A stretch of DNA of 64,000 bases. It comes from Candidatus Latescibacterota bacterium. Lineage in GTDB: Bacteria; Latescibacterota; UBA2968. The translations under genes and the position numbers were made by a program. Positions 53,222 through 62,171 of the stretch are shown here, piece after piece; within the stretch, counting starts at the first letter, position 1, and the number at the start of each line of letters is the position of its first letter. Location of the stretch: contig JAJEHL010000027.1 of assembly GCA_022823725.1 (NCBI GenBank), positions 45,379 through 109,378 on the forward strand, in the 5' to 3' direction. Under the pieces are notes generated by a model that saw only the letters and a program-made list of their open reading frames with translations, did no database searches and was not told the DNA's origin.

Positions 53222-54385
53222 ATGATGCGAATAATTATCACTTTGGGTTTTATTTTTGCGCTGGTGCTACCGGCTTGCGCCAATACAATTTTTTCTTTTT
53301 ACGGTGTTGGCGATCCAGTCAGACGCGTTGATGCGCGGTCTCGAAGTATGGGAGGCGGTGGTCGGGCACTGGCCGATGGGCTAAATTTTTCATCCCACAA
53401 TCCCGCATTGTTGGGGGCTTTCCGCAGGGCGTCCGTGAGTCTGCAATTTATGGCTCAGCACCGATTTTTGAATGGCGAAAGCATCGTAAATGACGGGGAT
53501 ATTGGGGCTTTTCAGATCGCGCTACCTATGAGACGTGGTCCTGTTTTGGGTGTGGGACTTGAACCGCTTACTGATATGGATTTTGGAGCAATAGAAGATC
53601 GCGGTACGGGTGAATTGAAGTATCAACTGGAGGTGGAAGCGACTGGGGGTATCCAGGCAATTTCTCTGGGGCTGGGGCATCGAATCGGGCGCAAAATTTT
53701 TGTAGGAGGGCGTATAAATTGGGTAGCTATGGGAACATTTAACGAGTCCTGGATCAAGAATTTCGACAATGAGACGGTCTTCTTTTCTCACGACAAAATT
53801 ACGCGTACCCACCGCGGATGGCTGCCTTCATTTGGTATTATCTATACTCCCACTTCGCAGTGGAGTCTGGGCGCGAATGTCGATATTGGAGGCAGTATCA
53901 AGCAACGTCAGTTTCAAAGAAATCGTTTTGTGGAACAGCGCGAAGCTGTTGAGGTCGAGACGGAAAGTGATGTGGAATTTCCCCGAGAATTTGGGGTGGG
54001 GATAACGTATATGGCTGGCTATCGCTGGCTGGCGTCGGTCGATGTTTCTCGAGGGCTGTGGCGCGCGACAGGGGATGGACGATTTGATACGTGGGATGTG
54101 AGTGCCGGGATGTTGTGGCGCACGGGAAGTCCCGATGTGCTGGTGCGGAGCCGGCGCTTTGAACTCGGCGCGGGTTTTCATTATCGGTCACTTTATTTTC
54201 CAACGGCCTCTAATAGCCAGATTGACGAATTGGGCGCCAGCTTTGGTGTGGCGTTGCCATTTGTAAATAATAGCGGTCATTTCCGCTATGTACTCGAGGT
54301 GGGAAGGCGCGGTGATCGGTCAAAACACGGTGCGTCAGAACGGTTTATTCAGCACTCTTTTTCCGTGATCGGTTTTGTAAGGTAG
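53222..54385 (+). CDS. outer-membrane beta-barrel protein (PorV/FadL-like)
   Basis: The 387-residue protein has a signal peptide (ALVLPACA) and VDARSRSMGGGGRALADGLNFSSHNPALLG, the start typical of PorV/PorQ and FadL-type barrels with a Gly-rich plug. The rest alternates short amphipathic strands (GVGLEPLTDMDFG, LGANVDIGGSI) and ends with an aromatic-rich strand (QHSFSVIGFVR). It likely assembles in an outer membrane and may transport lipids or aid export. Confidence 0.75.
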   Translation: MMRIIITLGFIFALVLPACANTIFSFYGVGDPVRRVDARSRSMGGGGRALADGLNFSSHNPALLGAFRRASVSLQFMAQHRFLNGESIVNDGDIGAFQIALPMRRGPVLGVGLEPLTDMDFGAIEDRGTGELKYQLEVEATGGIQAISLGLGHRIGRKIFVGGRINWVAMGTFNESWIKNFDNETVFFSHDKITRTHRGWLPSFGIIYTPTSQWSLGANVDIGGSIKQRQFQRNRFVEQREAVEVETESDVEFPREFGVGITYMAGYRWLASVDVSRGLWRATGDGRFDTWDVSAGMLWRTGSPDVLVRSRRFELGAGFHYRSLYFPTASNSQIDELGASFGVALPFVNNSGHFRYVLEVGRRGDRSKHGASERFIQHSFSVIGFVR

Positions 54386-54402
54386 TTTGCGGCTGGGACA
54401 GT

Positions 54403-55584
54403 TCAAACGGCCTGTGTTCGGCGCGCAAGCGCTCGGATGCGGCCGTTTTTGATTTTTTGAGCGATTTGATTGACTAAAAGGTACAGGAGGTGCAGACCAA
54501 TCCCCGTGCAAATAAAGTACAGGGGGGCGGTTTCGTGGGCAATGGATTCAAAGCAGACGATTGCAAGGAGGCCCTGTGACAATAGTGGAAGCCAGGCTTG
54601 AACGGGTTGTGACGTGAGGCGACTGCATAGCAGACCTCCGGCAATCTTGCCCAGAATCAGGGCTGCAATCAGGGGGAAAAAATGAGAAGGCACAGAAGGC
54701 ATTTGCCAGTCCAAAATAAGGCCACTAACATAGTGTGCGAGGGCAAAAGCTATTAGTGCTTCCGCTTTGGGTGGGCGGATATTAGGTCTCAGTCCGAGTT
54801 TGGTGCGCAAGGATAATGCAAGCCCCACAGCCCAGGATAAAATAAGAGGCTGAATCCAAACGTGCCACGAAGCGAGTGCGATCAGAAATGACAGGGCAAA
54901 CCAGCTCGTAAACTGGCCTGTAGGGGTGTGAATATGTCGCAGCCAGCGATGCACGAGTTCAATGCCAATGACTCCGATCAAAATGGCCAGTGCTATATCC
55001 GCGGCCAGATTCAGAAAGGGACCAAGCCCATCTTTCTGTATGAATTGAACACCGAAGATAAGTCCTGTTAAAAAAAGCAAACAGAGACCGATTGCCGTAA
55101 CGCATAAAGAAAAAGGCCAGGTGTCTCGCAGGTTGTGTTCTGTGCGGTCTAAAAATATGGGGGCCGGGATACCTGATAGGATGGCGAGTTGCAAGGTAGT
55201 GACCGGGTGAAGGTCGAAGAAGATGAGCACTAAGAAGGTCGTAAGAACGGGTGCAGCATATAGATAAAGACTGCCCGTAAGCAAACGCCGATTTGTGAAA
55301 ATAGAGCGGGAGAGCGATGTGCCTAAATAAAGACCAATCCAGGCCATCGCGATATCCGCGACGGGTTTTATACTTTGATGGCTCTCAGCGGTTGTAATCG
55401 GTGCGAAGCCAATGGCGAGACCCGCTGCAATTATGCCCAGGACATCTGGCAATTTGGCACGCTGAGCCAGTCGCGCACCCACGATAGAGGCCGTCAAGAG
55501 GAAGCCGACCCAGACCATTTCGGGAGGTGATTGAAGTAGCCAGATCAGGATACCGATACCAAGTGTAATACACAGAAGGCGCAT
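54403..55584 (-). CDS. cation/proton antiporter-like membrane protein (second of pair)
   Basis: The 393-residue protein has about 11-12 hydrophobic segments. LLTASIVGARLAQRAKLPDVLGIIAAGLAIG resembles the start of CPA2/NhaP-like antiporters. No strong Asp-Asp ion motif is visible. It starts ten nt after its neighbour, so the two may form one transporter. Confidence 0.6.
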   Translation of the reverse strand: MRLLCITLGIGILIWLLQSPPEMVWVGFLLTASIVGARLAQRAKLPDVLGIIAAGLAIGFAPITTAESHQSIKPVADIAMAWIGLYLGTSLSRSIFTNRRLLTGSLYLYAAPVLTTFLVLIFFDLHPVTTLQLAILSGIPAPIFLDRTEHNLRDTWPFSLCVTAIGLCLLFLTGLIFGVQFIQKDGLGPFLNLAADIALAILIGVIGIELVHRWLRHIHTPTGQFTSWFALSFLIALASWHVWIQPLILSWAVGLALSLRTKLGLRPNIRPPKAEALIAFALAHYVSGLILDWQMPSVPSHFFPLIAALILGKIAGGLLCSRLTSQPVQAWLPLLSQGLLAIVCFESIAHETAPLYFICTGIGLHLLYLLVNQIAQKIKNGRIRALARRTQAV

Positions 55585-55594
55585 GGGAATCGTC

Positions 55595-56812
55595 TCAAGT
55601 GCGAGATTGCGGCGAATTGGCGGGTGGAATAAGTATTATTTGACTTAAAAAAACGGCAATCACGAGGCCCGTAATGAGTGTATAGTGCTGAAAGTCGAGA
55701 AGGTAAATGGCCTGTACGCCAACAGCGATACTCAGCGTGCCCTGAGGATGCCAACTCAGGGCGAGCAATTCGCGCCAGGTCTGCGGTATTTGCCAGAGAG
55801 TTTGGGAGACCGTAAAACCGATTGTACGGCCCATTCCACGCACGAGTATCATTGTGAGGGCAAGTGGAAAAAGAGGTGACCAGAGAAAGAATATATCACC
55901 ACCAAATTCTCCTATTATTGAGCCGATCAGAGCAAAAAAGATTGGCTCAATCACGTCATTGGCGCGTGTTGTAAATTCGACGACCTCGCGTTTTGCCACG
56001 GTTGTGTTAATCAGCCAGATACCCGACAGAAATCCCACAGCGAGAGATGGCAGGCCCGGTGCTTGGCACAAACCAGAAAGGGCGATCACAATGCCCAGGA
56101 CGAGACTTAGTGCACGAGCACCCGTGCGGTGGCTGCGAAATGAAAAATCAAGCGCGATGCCTCCGACCACGCCTGCGCCGAGCATGAGCAGTGCAATACC
56201 AGCTACACCTATAAATGGCAAGTTTCCCAAATAAAAAATGGGATTTTCTGCGAGGGGAGGGAAAGCGAGACACAACACAGCCATGGCCGCGATATTGCCA
56301 AGTGGTAAATTTTGCACTGGCACCGGATTTGGTATAGGGCGGTTAGGCCATTGAAAAAACGGGGCGGGAAAACGTGCAGTAAGAGCGAAACTGGTGAGCA
56401 GGACGATGGCCAGGGGTAAATTTTGGAGTAAACCGAGGTAGCGATAAAGTATCAAACCACTGGCGAAGGCCGCAAGGACAGTGAATCCGCCTGTGGCGAG
56501 TACTACGGCTGTTTGTGAGTAAATCACTGAGTTGCCGTGGTTTCGCAGATTCTGAAGATCTGTTGACAGGCCTGTTTGAAGGCCAATCCACAGTAAAATC
56601 GCACCGATGCAATTGTACCGCACCACTTCAAATAGGTGAAATACCTCATTGGTTTTTGGAAAAAACATCCCGATGAGAACACCGAGGAGCAGATAATGCA
56701 CTCTGCCTATTCGCAGACTGTCTATCAGCGGGTGTGGCGGCATCCACCGAAAAAGTTTTTGGCCGAAAAAAAAAGCACCAAAACCGACGATTAAACTGAA
56801 AATAAAGGCCAT
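55595..56812 (-). CDS. cation/proton antiporter-like membrane protein (first of pair)
   Basis: The 405-residue protein has about 12 hydrophobic segments, among them RVHYLLLGVLIGMFFP and IEPIFFALIGSIIGEFG, the latter resembling the TM pore region of CPA-type Na+/H+ exchangers. The ion is unknown. The divergent 247-nt gap to the RsbW-like gene would hold both promoters. Confidence 0.6.
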   Translation of the reverse strand: MAFIFSLIVGFGAFFFGQKLFRWMPPHPLIDSLRIGRVHYLLLGVLIGMFFPKTNEVFHLFEVVRYNCIGAILLWIGLQTGLSTDLQNLRNHGNSVIYSQTAVVLATGGFTVLAAFASGLILYRYLGLLQNLPLAIVLLTSFALTARFPAPFFQWPNRPIPNPVPVQNLPLGNIAAMAVLCLAFPPLAENPIFYLGNLPFIGVAGIALLMLGAGVVGGIALDFSFRSHRTGARALSLVLGIVIALSGLCQAPGLPSLAVGFLSGIWLINTTVAKREVVEFTTRANDVIEPIFFALIGSIIGEFGGDIFFLWSPLFPLALTMILVRGMGRTIGFTVSQTLWQIPQTWRELLALSWHPQGTLSIAVGVQAIYLLDFQHYTLITGLVIAVFLSQIILIPPANSPQSRT

Positions 56813-56911
56813 AAAATGCCTGCGCTTTAGGGATAATTGATGTCGTCTTTACCGCGGTGGATTATACTTTTTTCCAAAGTTTGGGTCAAGGACGAAGTTG
56901 ACGACCCACGC

Positions 56912-56940
56912 TTGACAGTCGTTAAAATATAGTGTATAGT
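56912..56940 (+). promoter_or_regulatory. sigma70 promoter of the rsbW-like/hpf/hprK operon
   Basis: TTGACA (56912-56917), a 17-nt spacer and TATAGT (56935-56940) form a near-consensus promoter, one mismatch in twelve. It lies 119 nt before the kinase start. Confidence 0.75.
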
Positions 56941-57058
56941 CAAGATTGAGTTGTATATAGATGGGATTTGAGAGAGCCCTTCCCCATAGTTCTGCTGATG
57001 TTGTGCTGTGTGTAGGGGCGGATGGGCGGGTACTGATAGCACAAATTCTGGAGATCCT

Positions 57059-57505
57059 ATGTCCAATTCATTACCTCAGGTGCTAATGCACAGTGCCCCA
57101 AGTTTGTACGAGCATCTCGACGCATTTGCCCAAGTTGTTGAGTCGGCTATTCGTATATCCGGTGCTTCAGAAGATGAGCAAGTCGATCTAATGGTTGCAG
57201 TCATGGAAGCTCTCAATAATGCGATAGACCATGGCAATGGAGTAGATGCTTCTAAGAAAGTACATCTCAAGATCGATATCCACCCCGCGTTCATCACGGT
57301 CTGGGTACAAGACGAGGGAGGAGGTTTTGATCCCAATGCAGCACCTGACCCGCTTGCGCCAGAGAATCTAATGAATGATTCTGGGCGCGGGCTTTTGATG
57401 ATGCGTGCATTTATGGATGAGGTGGATTTCATGCCCTCTCAGAAGGGCACACTGGTCAAAATGATCAAGTATTTTTCCTCTAAATCGTCACCATCTCACT
57501 GTTGA
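57059..57505 (+). CDS. RsbW-like serine kinase / ATP-binding protein
   Basis: The 148-residue GHKL-fold protein has the N-box VMEALNNAIDHGN, G1 box VQDEGGGFDP and G2 box NDSGRGLLMM, as in RsbW and SpoIIAB anti-sigma kinases. It would phosphorylate an anti-sigma-antagonist or bind a sigma factor. ATG 57059 follows GGAG. No partner is present in the window; the next gene is HPF. Confidence 0.85.
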   Translation: MSNSLPQVLMHSAPSLYEHLDAFAQVVESAIRISGASEDEQVDLMVAVMEALNNAIDHGNGVDASKKVHLKIDIHPAFITVWVQDEGGGFDPNAAPDPLAPENLMNDSGRGLLMMRAFMDEVDFMPSQKGTLVKMIKYFSSKSSPSHC

Positions 57506-57515
57506 GGAGGATGCC

Positions 57516-57833
57516 ATGCAAATTCTCATTTCTGGACGTCATTACCATGTCTCGGACAGCACGCGTACCCATATTAAAGCTGCTGTCTCTCGGTTTGAGC
57601 GATTTTACACGCCAGTGCTGGGTTGTCATATCACCATTACAAAAGAGGAGCCTGCATTTCGCGTTGATATTATTGTCAATGTGCATGGTCAAACCCTCAA
57701 AGCTTCCAACACTGGTAGTAAACTCTTTCCCGTTATTGATGGTTCGGCAAAGAAGATGATTCGACAATTAAAGAAACTTCACGACCGACGTAGAAAACCT
57801 CGCGTTATTTCTGAACCTGAGATTGAGGCATAA
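57516..57833 (+). CDS. hpf: ribosome hibernation promoting factor (HPF/RaiA family, short)
   Basis: The 105-residue protein has QILISGRHYHVSDSTRTHI and the HDRRRKPR end, with the beta-alpha-beta pattern of HPF. It binds the 30S A and P sites and keeps ribosomes inactive in starved cells. It begins ten nt after the kinase gene with a GAGGAGG ribosome site. Confidence 0.9.
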   Translation: MQILISGRHYHVSDSTRTHIKAAVSRFERFYTPVLGCHITITKEEPAFRVDIIVNVHGQTLKASNTGSKLFPVIDGSAKKMIRQLKKLHDRRRKPRVISEPEIEA

Positions 57834-57836
57834 GCC

Positions 57837-58805
57837 GTGCCACAGATTTCTATTGGTAAGATGTTAGAGGATTATGGCGACCAACTCTCGCTATCGTCCA
57901 TTGCTGGGGAGAGGGGAATTGGCAATACACTATCTACCAGCGATGTCCATCGGCCTGGTCTCGCACTTGCGGGTTTTCTCGGTCTTTTTACTTTTGACCG
58001 CGTCCAGGTTATGGGCAATACGGAGATGCTCTATCTGTCGAGCCTTGATCCCGATATTTGTCGCCACACTCTTGAAACCATTTTTCAGTTTGATATTCCC
58101 TGTATGGTTATTACAGACGGCAATGAAGTGTTGCCCGTGATGGTCGAATTGTCCAATGCGCGGCAAATTCCCCTGCTGACCACACCGTTTGCAACGACCA
58201 AGTTTGCCCACCTTTTTTCTCATTATCTCGACGATGTGTTTGCACCGCGAACAGCCATCCACGGTTCTCTGGTTGATGTGTATGGCATTGGGCTATTATT
58301 TGTCGGTGCAAGTGGGATTGGAAAAAGTGAAATTGCCGTTGATCTCGTTGAACGCGGACACCGATTGGTCGCGGATGATGTCGTACTCGTGTCGCGCAAG
58401 TTACAAGGCATAATTGTAGGCAGCAGCGGGGAAACACTGCGCGATCATATAGAAATACGCGGTCTTGGCATTTTGAATGTCCGCAATATGTTTGGTGTGC
58501 GTGCCGTTCGCATGCAGAAGCGCATTGAGGTTGTTGTCAAGCTCATTAAATGGGATGAAACCGCGGCGTATGATCGCATTGGACTCGATGAGGATTGGAT
58601 CTCAATTCTCGACCTCGAAGTGCCACAGGTTACGGTGCCAATCTATCCTGGAAAAAATATTACGGTGATTGCAGAGACGATTGCCCTGAATTATCAACTC
58701 AAAATACAAGGCTATCACACGGCGCAAGAATTCAATCGTCGCCTGGTTGAGCGCATGAAAAACAAAATCCGGGACGATATGTCTGTTCGCGCGGATATCG
58801 AGTAA
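57837..58805 (+). CDS. hprK: HPr kinase/phosphorylase
   Basis: The 322-residue enzyme phosphorylates or dephosphorylates HPr on Ser46. It has Walker A FVGASGIGKSE, VADDVVLV (catalytic Asp region) and LEVRGLG-like EIRGLGILNVRNMFG, the family signature. A GTG start (57837) lies three nt after the HPF stop. HPr (ptsH) itself is not in this window. The grouping with HPF resembles rpoN-hpf-ptsN-type clusters. Confidence 0.93.
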   Translation: MPQISIGKMLEDYGDQLSLSSIAGERGIGNTLSTSDVHRPGLALAGFLGLFTFDRVQVMGNTEMLYLSSLDPDICRHTLETIFQFDIPCMVITDGNEVLPVMVELSNARQIPLLTTPFATTKFAHLFSHYLDDVFAPRTAIHGSLVDVYGIGLLFVGASGIGKSEIAVDLVERGHRLVADDVVLVSRKLQGIIVGSSGETLRDHIEIRGLGILNVRNMFGVRAVRMQKRIEVVVKLIKWDETAAYDRIGLDEDWISILDLEVPQVTVPIYPGKNITVIAETIALNYQLKIQGYHTAQEFNRRLVERMKNKIRDDMSVRADIE

Positions 58806-58820
58806 TTTATGGAGGTATAA

Positions 58821-59747
58821 ATGAAATCTAAATGTGTTGTCTTATTGTTGTTTGGACTTATTGGGTGTGGGGGGCAGAGTGCTTTGGAAAGCGATGCCCA
58901 GCGCATGCTGGCTTCTGTACGGGATTTGGAAGAGGAATTGGACGACTTGCCGCAGGCGGTTGCGCGGTATGGAGAAGTTTCAGCGCAATTCCCACATACT
59001 GAAGCGGAAAAAACCGCGCGCGCACGCCGGGCGATGCTCGAGCAGGTACAGACGCGCCTGACAGAACGAGAAACTGTTCCGAAAGATAGTATAGAGTCAT
59101 TTTATGAGGCCGTTGTCGAGATCGCGCCCGATTATTTTGCCACGTTAAAGAAGCTCGGCACCAATTACAGTAATCAGATACACTTTACCACGCGTTTTGC
59201 TGCCAATACAGGGGCAGTACAGATAAAAGAACAGGCTATAGGAATATGGGAGAAGCAGGATCGCTTGTGGTCGCGCTACACCTTTCGCCCAATCCCATCA
59301 AATCGTTTCTGGCAGGATCAGTTGTGCAAGGACGCGCTGAATATTACGGAAATGTTAATTGCTAAGCCCTTTCGCGATTACAACCGCGCACTGGATATCA
59401 TCAATAAGGGATTGGATTATGCTTCGGGCGAGGATGTGATTTCACGAGCCAAAGTCTATGCTGCCTATTGCACGTTTTGGCAGGGCAAAGCAGAAGACTT
59501 TGAGCATGGTGTCGCACTGGCAAAAGAGGCTTTGAACTATGAATTTTTGTCGGATAATGACCGTGCGCGTGCCTATCATGTTATTGGCCTGTGTTATGCG
59601 TATATCTATCAGGACTCAGAGGACAGGGCGCATCTCGATGAGGCGATAAAAGCACTCAATGAAGCCGTGAATATCGATGGGAGTATGGGCGAGGCCAAGG
59701 AGTTGCTCAAAGCGTTGCGACAACAGAGAGGAAGGGTAGCGTCTTAA
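58821..59747 (+). CDS. TPR-like lipoprotein of unknown function
   Basis: The 308-residue protein has a lipobox GLIGCGG near residue 16 and is helical. DARAHLDEAIKALNEAVNIDGSMGEA-like sequence near the C-terminus resembles TPR-type repeats (HLDEAIKALNEAVNI). No catalytic motif is seen. It lies four nt before the aspartokinase gene, although the role may be unrelated. Confidence 0.65.
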   Translation: MKSKCVVLLLFGLIGCGGQSALESDAQRMLASVRDLEEELDDLPQAVARYGEVSAQFPHTEAEKTARARRAMLEQVQTRLTERETVPKDSIESFYEAVVEIAPDYFATLKKLGTNYSNQIHFTTRFAANTGAVQIKEQAIGIWEKQDRLWSRYTFRPIPSNRFWQDQLCKDALNITEMLIAKPFRDYNRALDIINKGLDYASGEDVISRAKVYAAYCTFWQGKAEDFEHGVALAKEALNYEFLSDNDRARAYHVIGLCYAYIYQDSEDRAHLDEAIKALNEAVNIDGSMGEAKELLKALRQQRGRVAS

Positions 59748-59750
59748 GGT

Positions 59751-61058
59751 ATGAAAAAAATTGTTTGTAAATTTGGTGGTTCATCGGTTGCCGATGCCGC
59801 ACAGGTCGGGAAGGTCGTGTCTATTGTGCGGAGCGATGAACGCCGCTGTTTTGTCGTGCCTTCCGCGCCGGGTAAGCGGTCTGACGATGATACAAAAATT
59901 ACCGATTTGCTCTATTTGTGTCACGAACTCGTGCGACAAAATATCGATTTTTCAGAGCCTTTTAAAAAAGTTAGTACGCGTTTTTTGGATCTTTCAAAGG
60001 CTCTTAATGTGTCAATTGATATGGAGAGATTGCTCGCAGAGGTCGAGAGCAGGATTGCAGATGGTGCGGGGAGAGATTACGTGGCGTCTCGCGGCGAGTA
60101 TTTGTGCGGGCGCATTCTATCCGATGTTTTGGGGGCAGCGTTTGTCGATCCAGCCGAGGCGATACTCTTTCGGTCTGACGGACGTCTTGACGACGACTCA
60201 TATCGTCGATTGCGGGCGCGTCTTTCAGATGAACGACTCTATGTTATTCCGGGATTTTACGGTGCGGATGCAGAGGGTGAGATCGTGACGTTTTCGCGCG
60301 GTGGGTCGGATATTACCGGCGCGATTGTCGCCCGCGCAGTTGGAGCAGAAGTGTACGAAAATTGGACGGATGTGTCCGGGTTGCTCCTGGCCGATCCCCG
60401 CATGGTGCCCAATCCATTGCCCGTAGAGGAAATTACGTATCGCGAGATGCGCGAGTTGGCCTATATGGGAGCCGATGTTTTACACGACGAGGCAATGTTT
60501 CCGGTGCGTACGGCCGAAATTCCCATTCATATACGCAATACCAATCGGCCAGAGGATGCAGGTACGCGAATTTTGCCGAGTCGAGAGCTTACAGAGCGCC
60601 TCATCGCCGGGGTAGCGGGGCGTCCCGATTTTAGCATGTTGTTTATTGAAAAAGACCTGATGAATCAGACGACGGGGTTTGGACAACGGGTCCTGGAGGT
60701 GGTTGCTCGGCACGGGATCAGTTATGATCACACGCCGTCTGGCATCGATACAATGTCGGTGATCATACAGGATGAGCAATTGGACGGCAAGGGCGAACTT
60801 CTCGTCGAAGACATTCAACGCATTCTTGCGCCTGACCGCATTGAGCTGATCCAGGGACTTGCGCTGATTGCGACAGTTGGCGAGGGGATGTCGCACAGGG
60901 TTGGCATTGCCGCGCGCCTGTTTACTGCGCTGGCAGATGCAGGTGTGAATGTACGAGTGATCGATCAGGGGGCTTCAGAGATCAATATTATTGTGGGGGT
61001 CGAAGAAGCTGATCTCGATACAGCACTGGTCGCTATTTATCGAGCTTTTGTTCATTAG
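59751..61058 (+). CDS. lysC: aspartate kinase
   Basis: The 435-residue enzyme phosphorylates aspartate, the first step to lysine, threonine and methionine. VCKFGGSSVADA marks the start, TFSRGGSDITGA the substrate site, and two ACT-type regions follow (LMNQTTGFGQRVLEVV and ATVGEGMSHRVGIAARLFTALADAGVN). It probably feels feedback by lysine or threonine. It is not next to other amino-acid genes here. Confidence 0.93.
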   Translation: MKKIVCKFGGSSVADAAQVGKVVSIVRSDERRCFVVPSAPGKRSDDDTKITDLLYLCHELVRQNIDFSEPFKKVSTRFLDLSKALNVSIDMERLLAEVESRIADGAGRDYVASRGEYLCGRILSDVLGAAFVDPAEAILFRSDGRLDDDSYRRLRARLSDERLYVIPGFYGADAEGEIVTFSRGGSDITGAIVARAVGAEVYENWTDVSGLLLADPRMVPNPLPVEEITYREMRELAYMGADVLHDEAMFPVRTAEIPIHIRNTNRPEDAGTRILPSRELTERLIAGVAGRPDFSMLFIEKDLMNQTTGFGQRVLEVVARHGISYDHTPSGIDTMSVIIQDEQLDGKGELLVEDIQRILAPDRIELIQGLALIATVGEGMSHRVGIAARLFTALADAGVNVRVIDQGASEINIIVGVEEADLDTALVAIYRAFVH

Positions 61059-61085
61059 GGAGAGAACTGAACTGGGGAGGGATTT

Positions 61086-62135
61086 ATGAAAATTCTCGTA
61101 ACGGGATCGCACGGCAGGGTGGGAGGCAATCTGGTCAGACGTTTGCTCGACAAGGGCCACGATATACGTGGTTTTGTCTATCCCGGCGATGCCAGTCGCG
61201 CGGGCAAATGGGAAGGCATCGATGCGGTTGAGGTCATAGAAGGCGACTTGCGCGATTACAAGGCCGTATCTCGTGCGGTTGAGGGTGTGGATGCCATATA
61301 TCACCTGGCCGCAGCGTTTGCAAGTCCGCATAGCCATATTGAATATTTACAGATCAATGGGCTGGGCACACTGCATTTACTCGAAGCGGTGCGCGAGAAA
61401 GTCCCCAATTTGCAGCGTTTTGTCTATGCATGTACAGAAGCGATATACTGGAAAGTTGAAGAAACGGGGCGTTTGTTTGAGAAGCCAATTTCCGAAGATA
61501 TGGTCAGCGCGACTCATGCGATGCCGTATTTTTTGACCAAGTGGATCGGCGAAGAACTGGTGATGAATTACCACGTTCAATACGGCGTTCCGAGCGTTGT
61601 GTGTCGGTTTGCGACTATTTTTGAACCGAGTGAATTTTTGACCGAAGATGGCGTTCCAAAGTTTTGCTCTCTCAGACCTGTGCTCGAGCGATTGCGACGT
61701 GTGAAAAATGCTACAGATGAACAGAGAGAGCAGCTCGCATCTATGGAAAAAGCGTGGGCAGATGGCGCGCGGGTTCTGGTTAGCAGGTGCCCCGATGGCA
61801 GGAGTTTTAAACAGGAGTGGGCAGATGTGCGGGATATCGCCCTCGGTCTTTCTCTGAGTTTGGAGCGCGATGAAGCTGTGGGTGAGGTATTTACTCTGGG
61901 CGGACTGCTCATTGTGTGGGAAGACGATGTCCCAAAAGTTGCCGATTATCTCGGCGTAGGCTATACAGAAGCGATCATGCCTGCGCCGAATTTTTTTGAA
62001 TTTGATCGAACAAAAACGCACAACCTGCTCGGATATCACGCCGAGCACGACTTGTGGAGTACGCTGAATACGGCTCTGGCGATGCGAGAGGGCAAAGATA
62101 CAGATGTTGTTCCCACAGGTGTGCGATATGGTTGA
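61086..62135 (+). CDS. NAD-dependent epimerase/dehydratase family protein
   Basis: The 349-residue short-chain dehydrogenase has KILVTGSHGRVGGNLVRRLL (GxxGxxG), YHLAAAFASP and a Tyr-Lys pair in MPYFLTKWIGE. It acts on a nucleotide sugar or a hydroxy-substrate; the donor is unknown. GGAGGG precedes ATG 61086. Confidence 0.85.
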   Translation: MKILVTGSHGRVGGNLVRRLLDKGHDIRGFVYPGDASRAGKWEGIDAVEVIEGDLRDYKAVSRAVEGVDAIYHLAAAFASPHSHIEYLQINGLGTLHLLEAVREKVPNLQRFVYACTEAIYWKVEETGRLFEKPISEDMVSATHAMPYFLTKWIGEELVMNYHVQYGVPSVVCRFATIFEPSEFLTEDGVPKFCSLRPVLERLRRVKNATDEQREQLASMEKAWADGARVLVSRCPDGRSFKQEWADVRDIALGLSLSLERDEAVGEVFTLGGLLIVWEDDVPKVADYLGVGYTEAIMPAPNFFEFDRTKTHNLLGYHAEHDLWSTLNTALAMREGKDTDVVPTGVRYG

Positions 62136-62171
62136 TATTCCCACATATTGGACGTTAATGGAAGGGGAATT

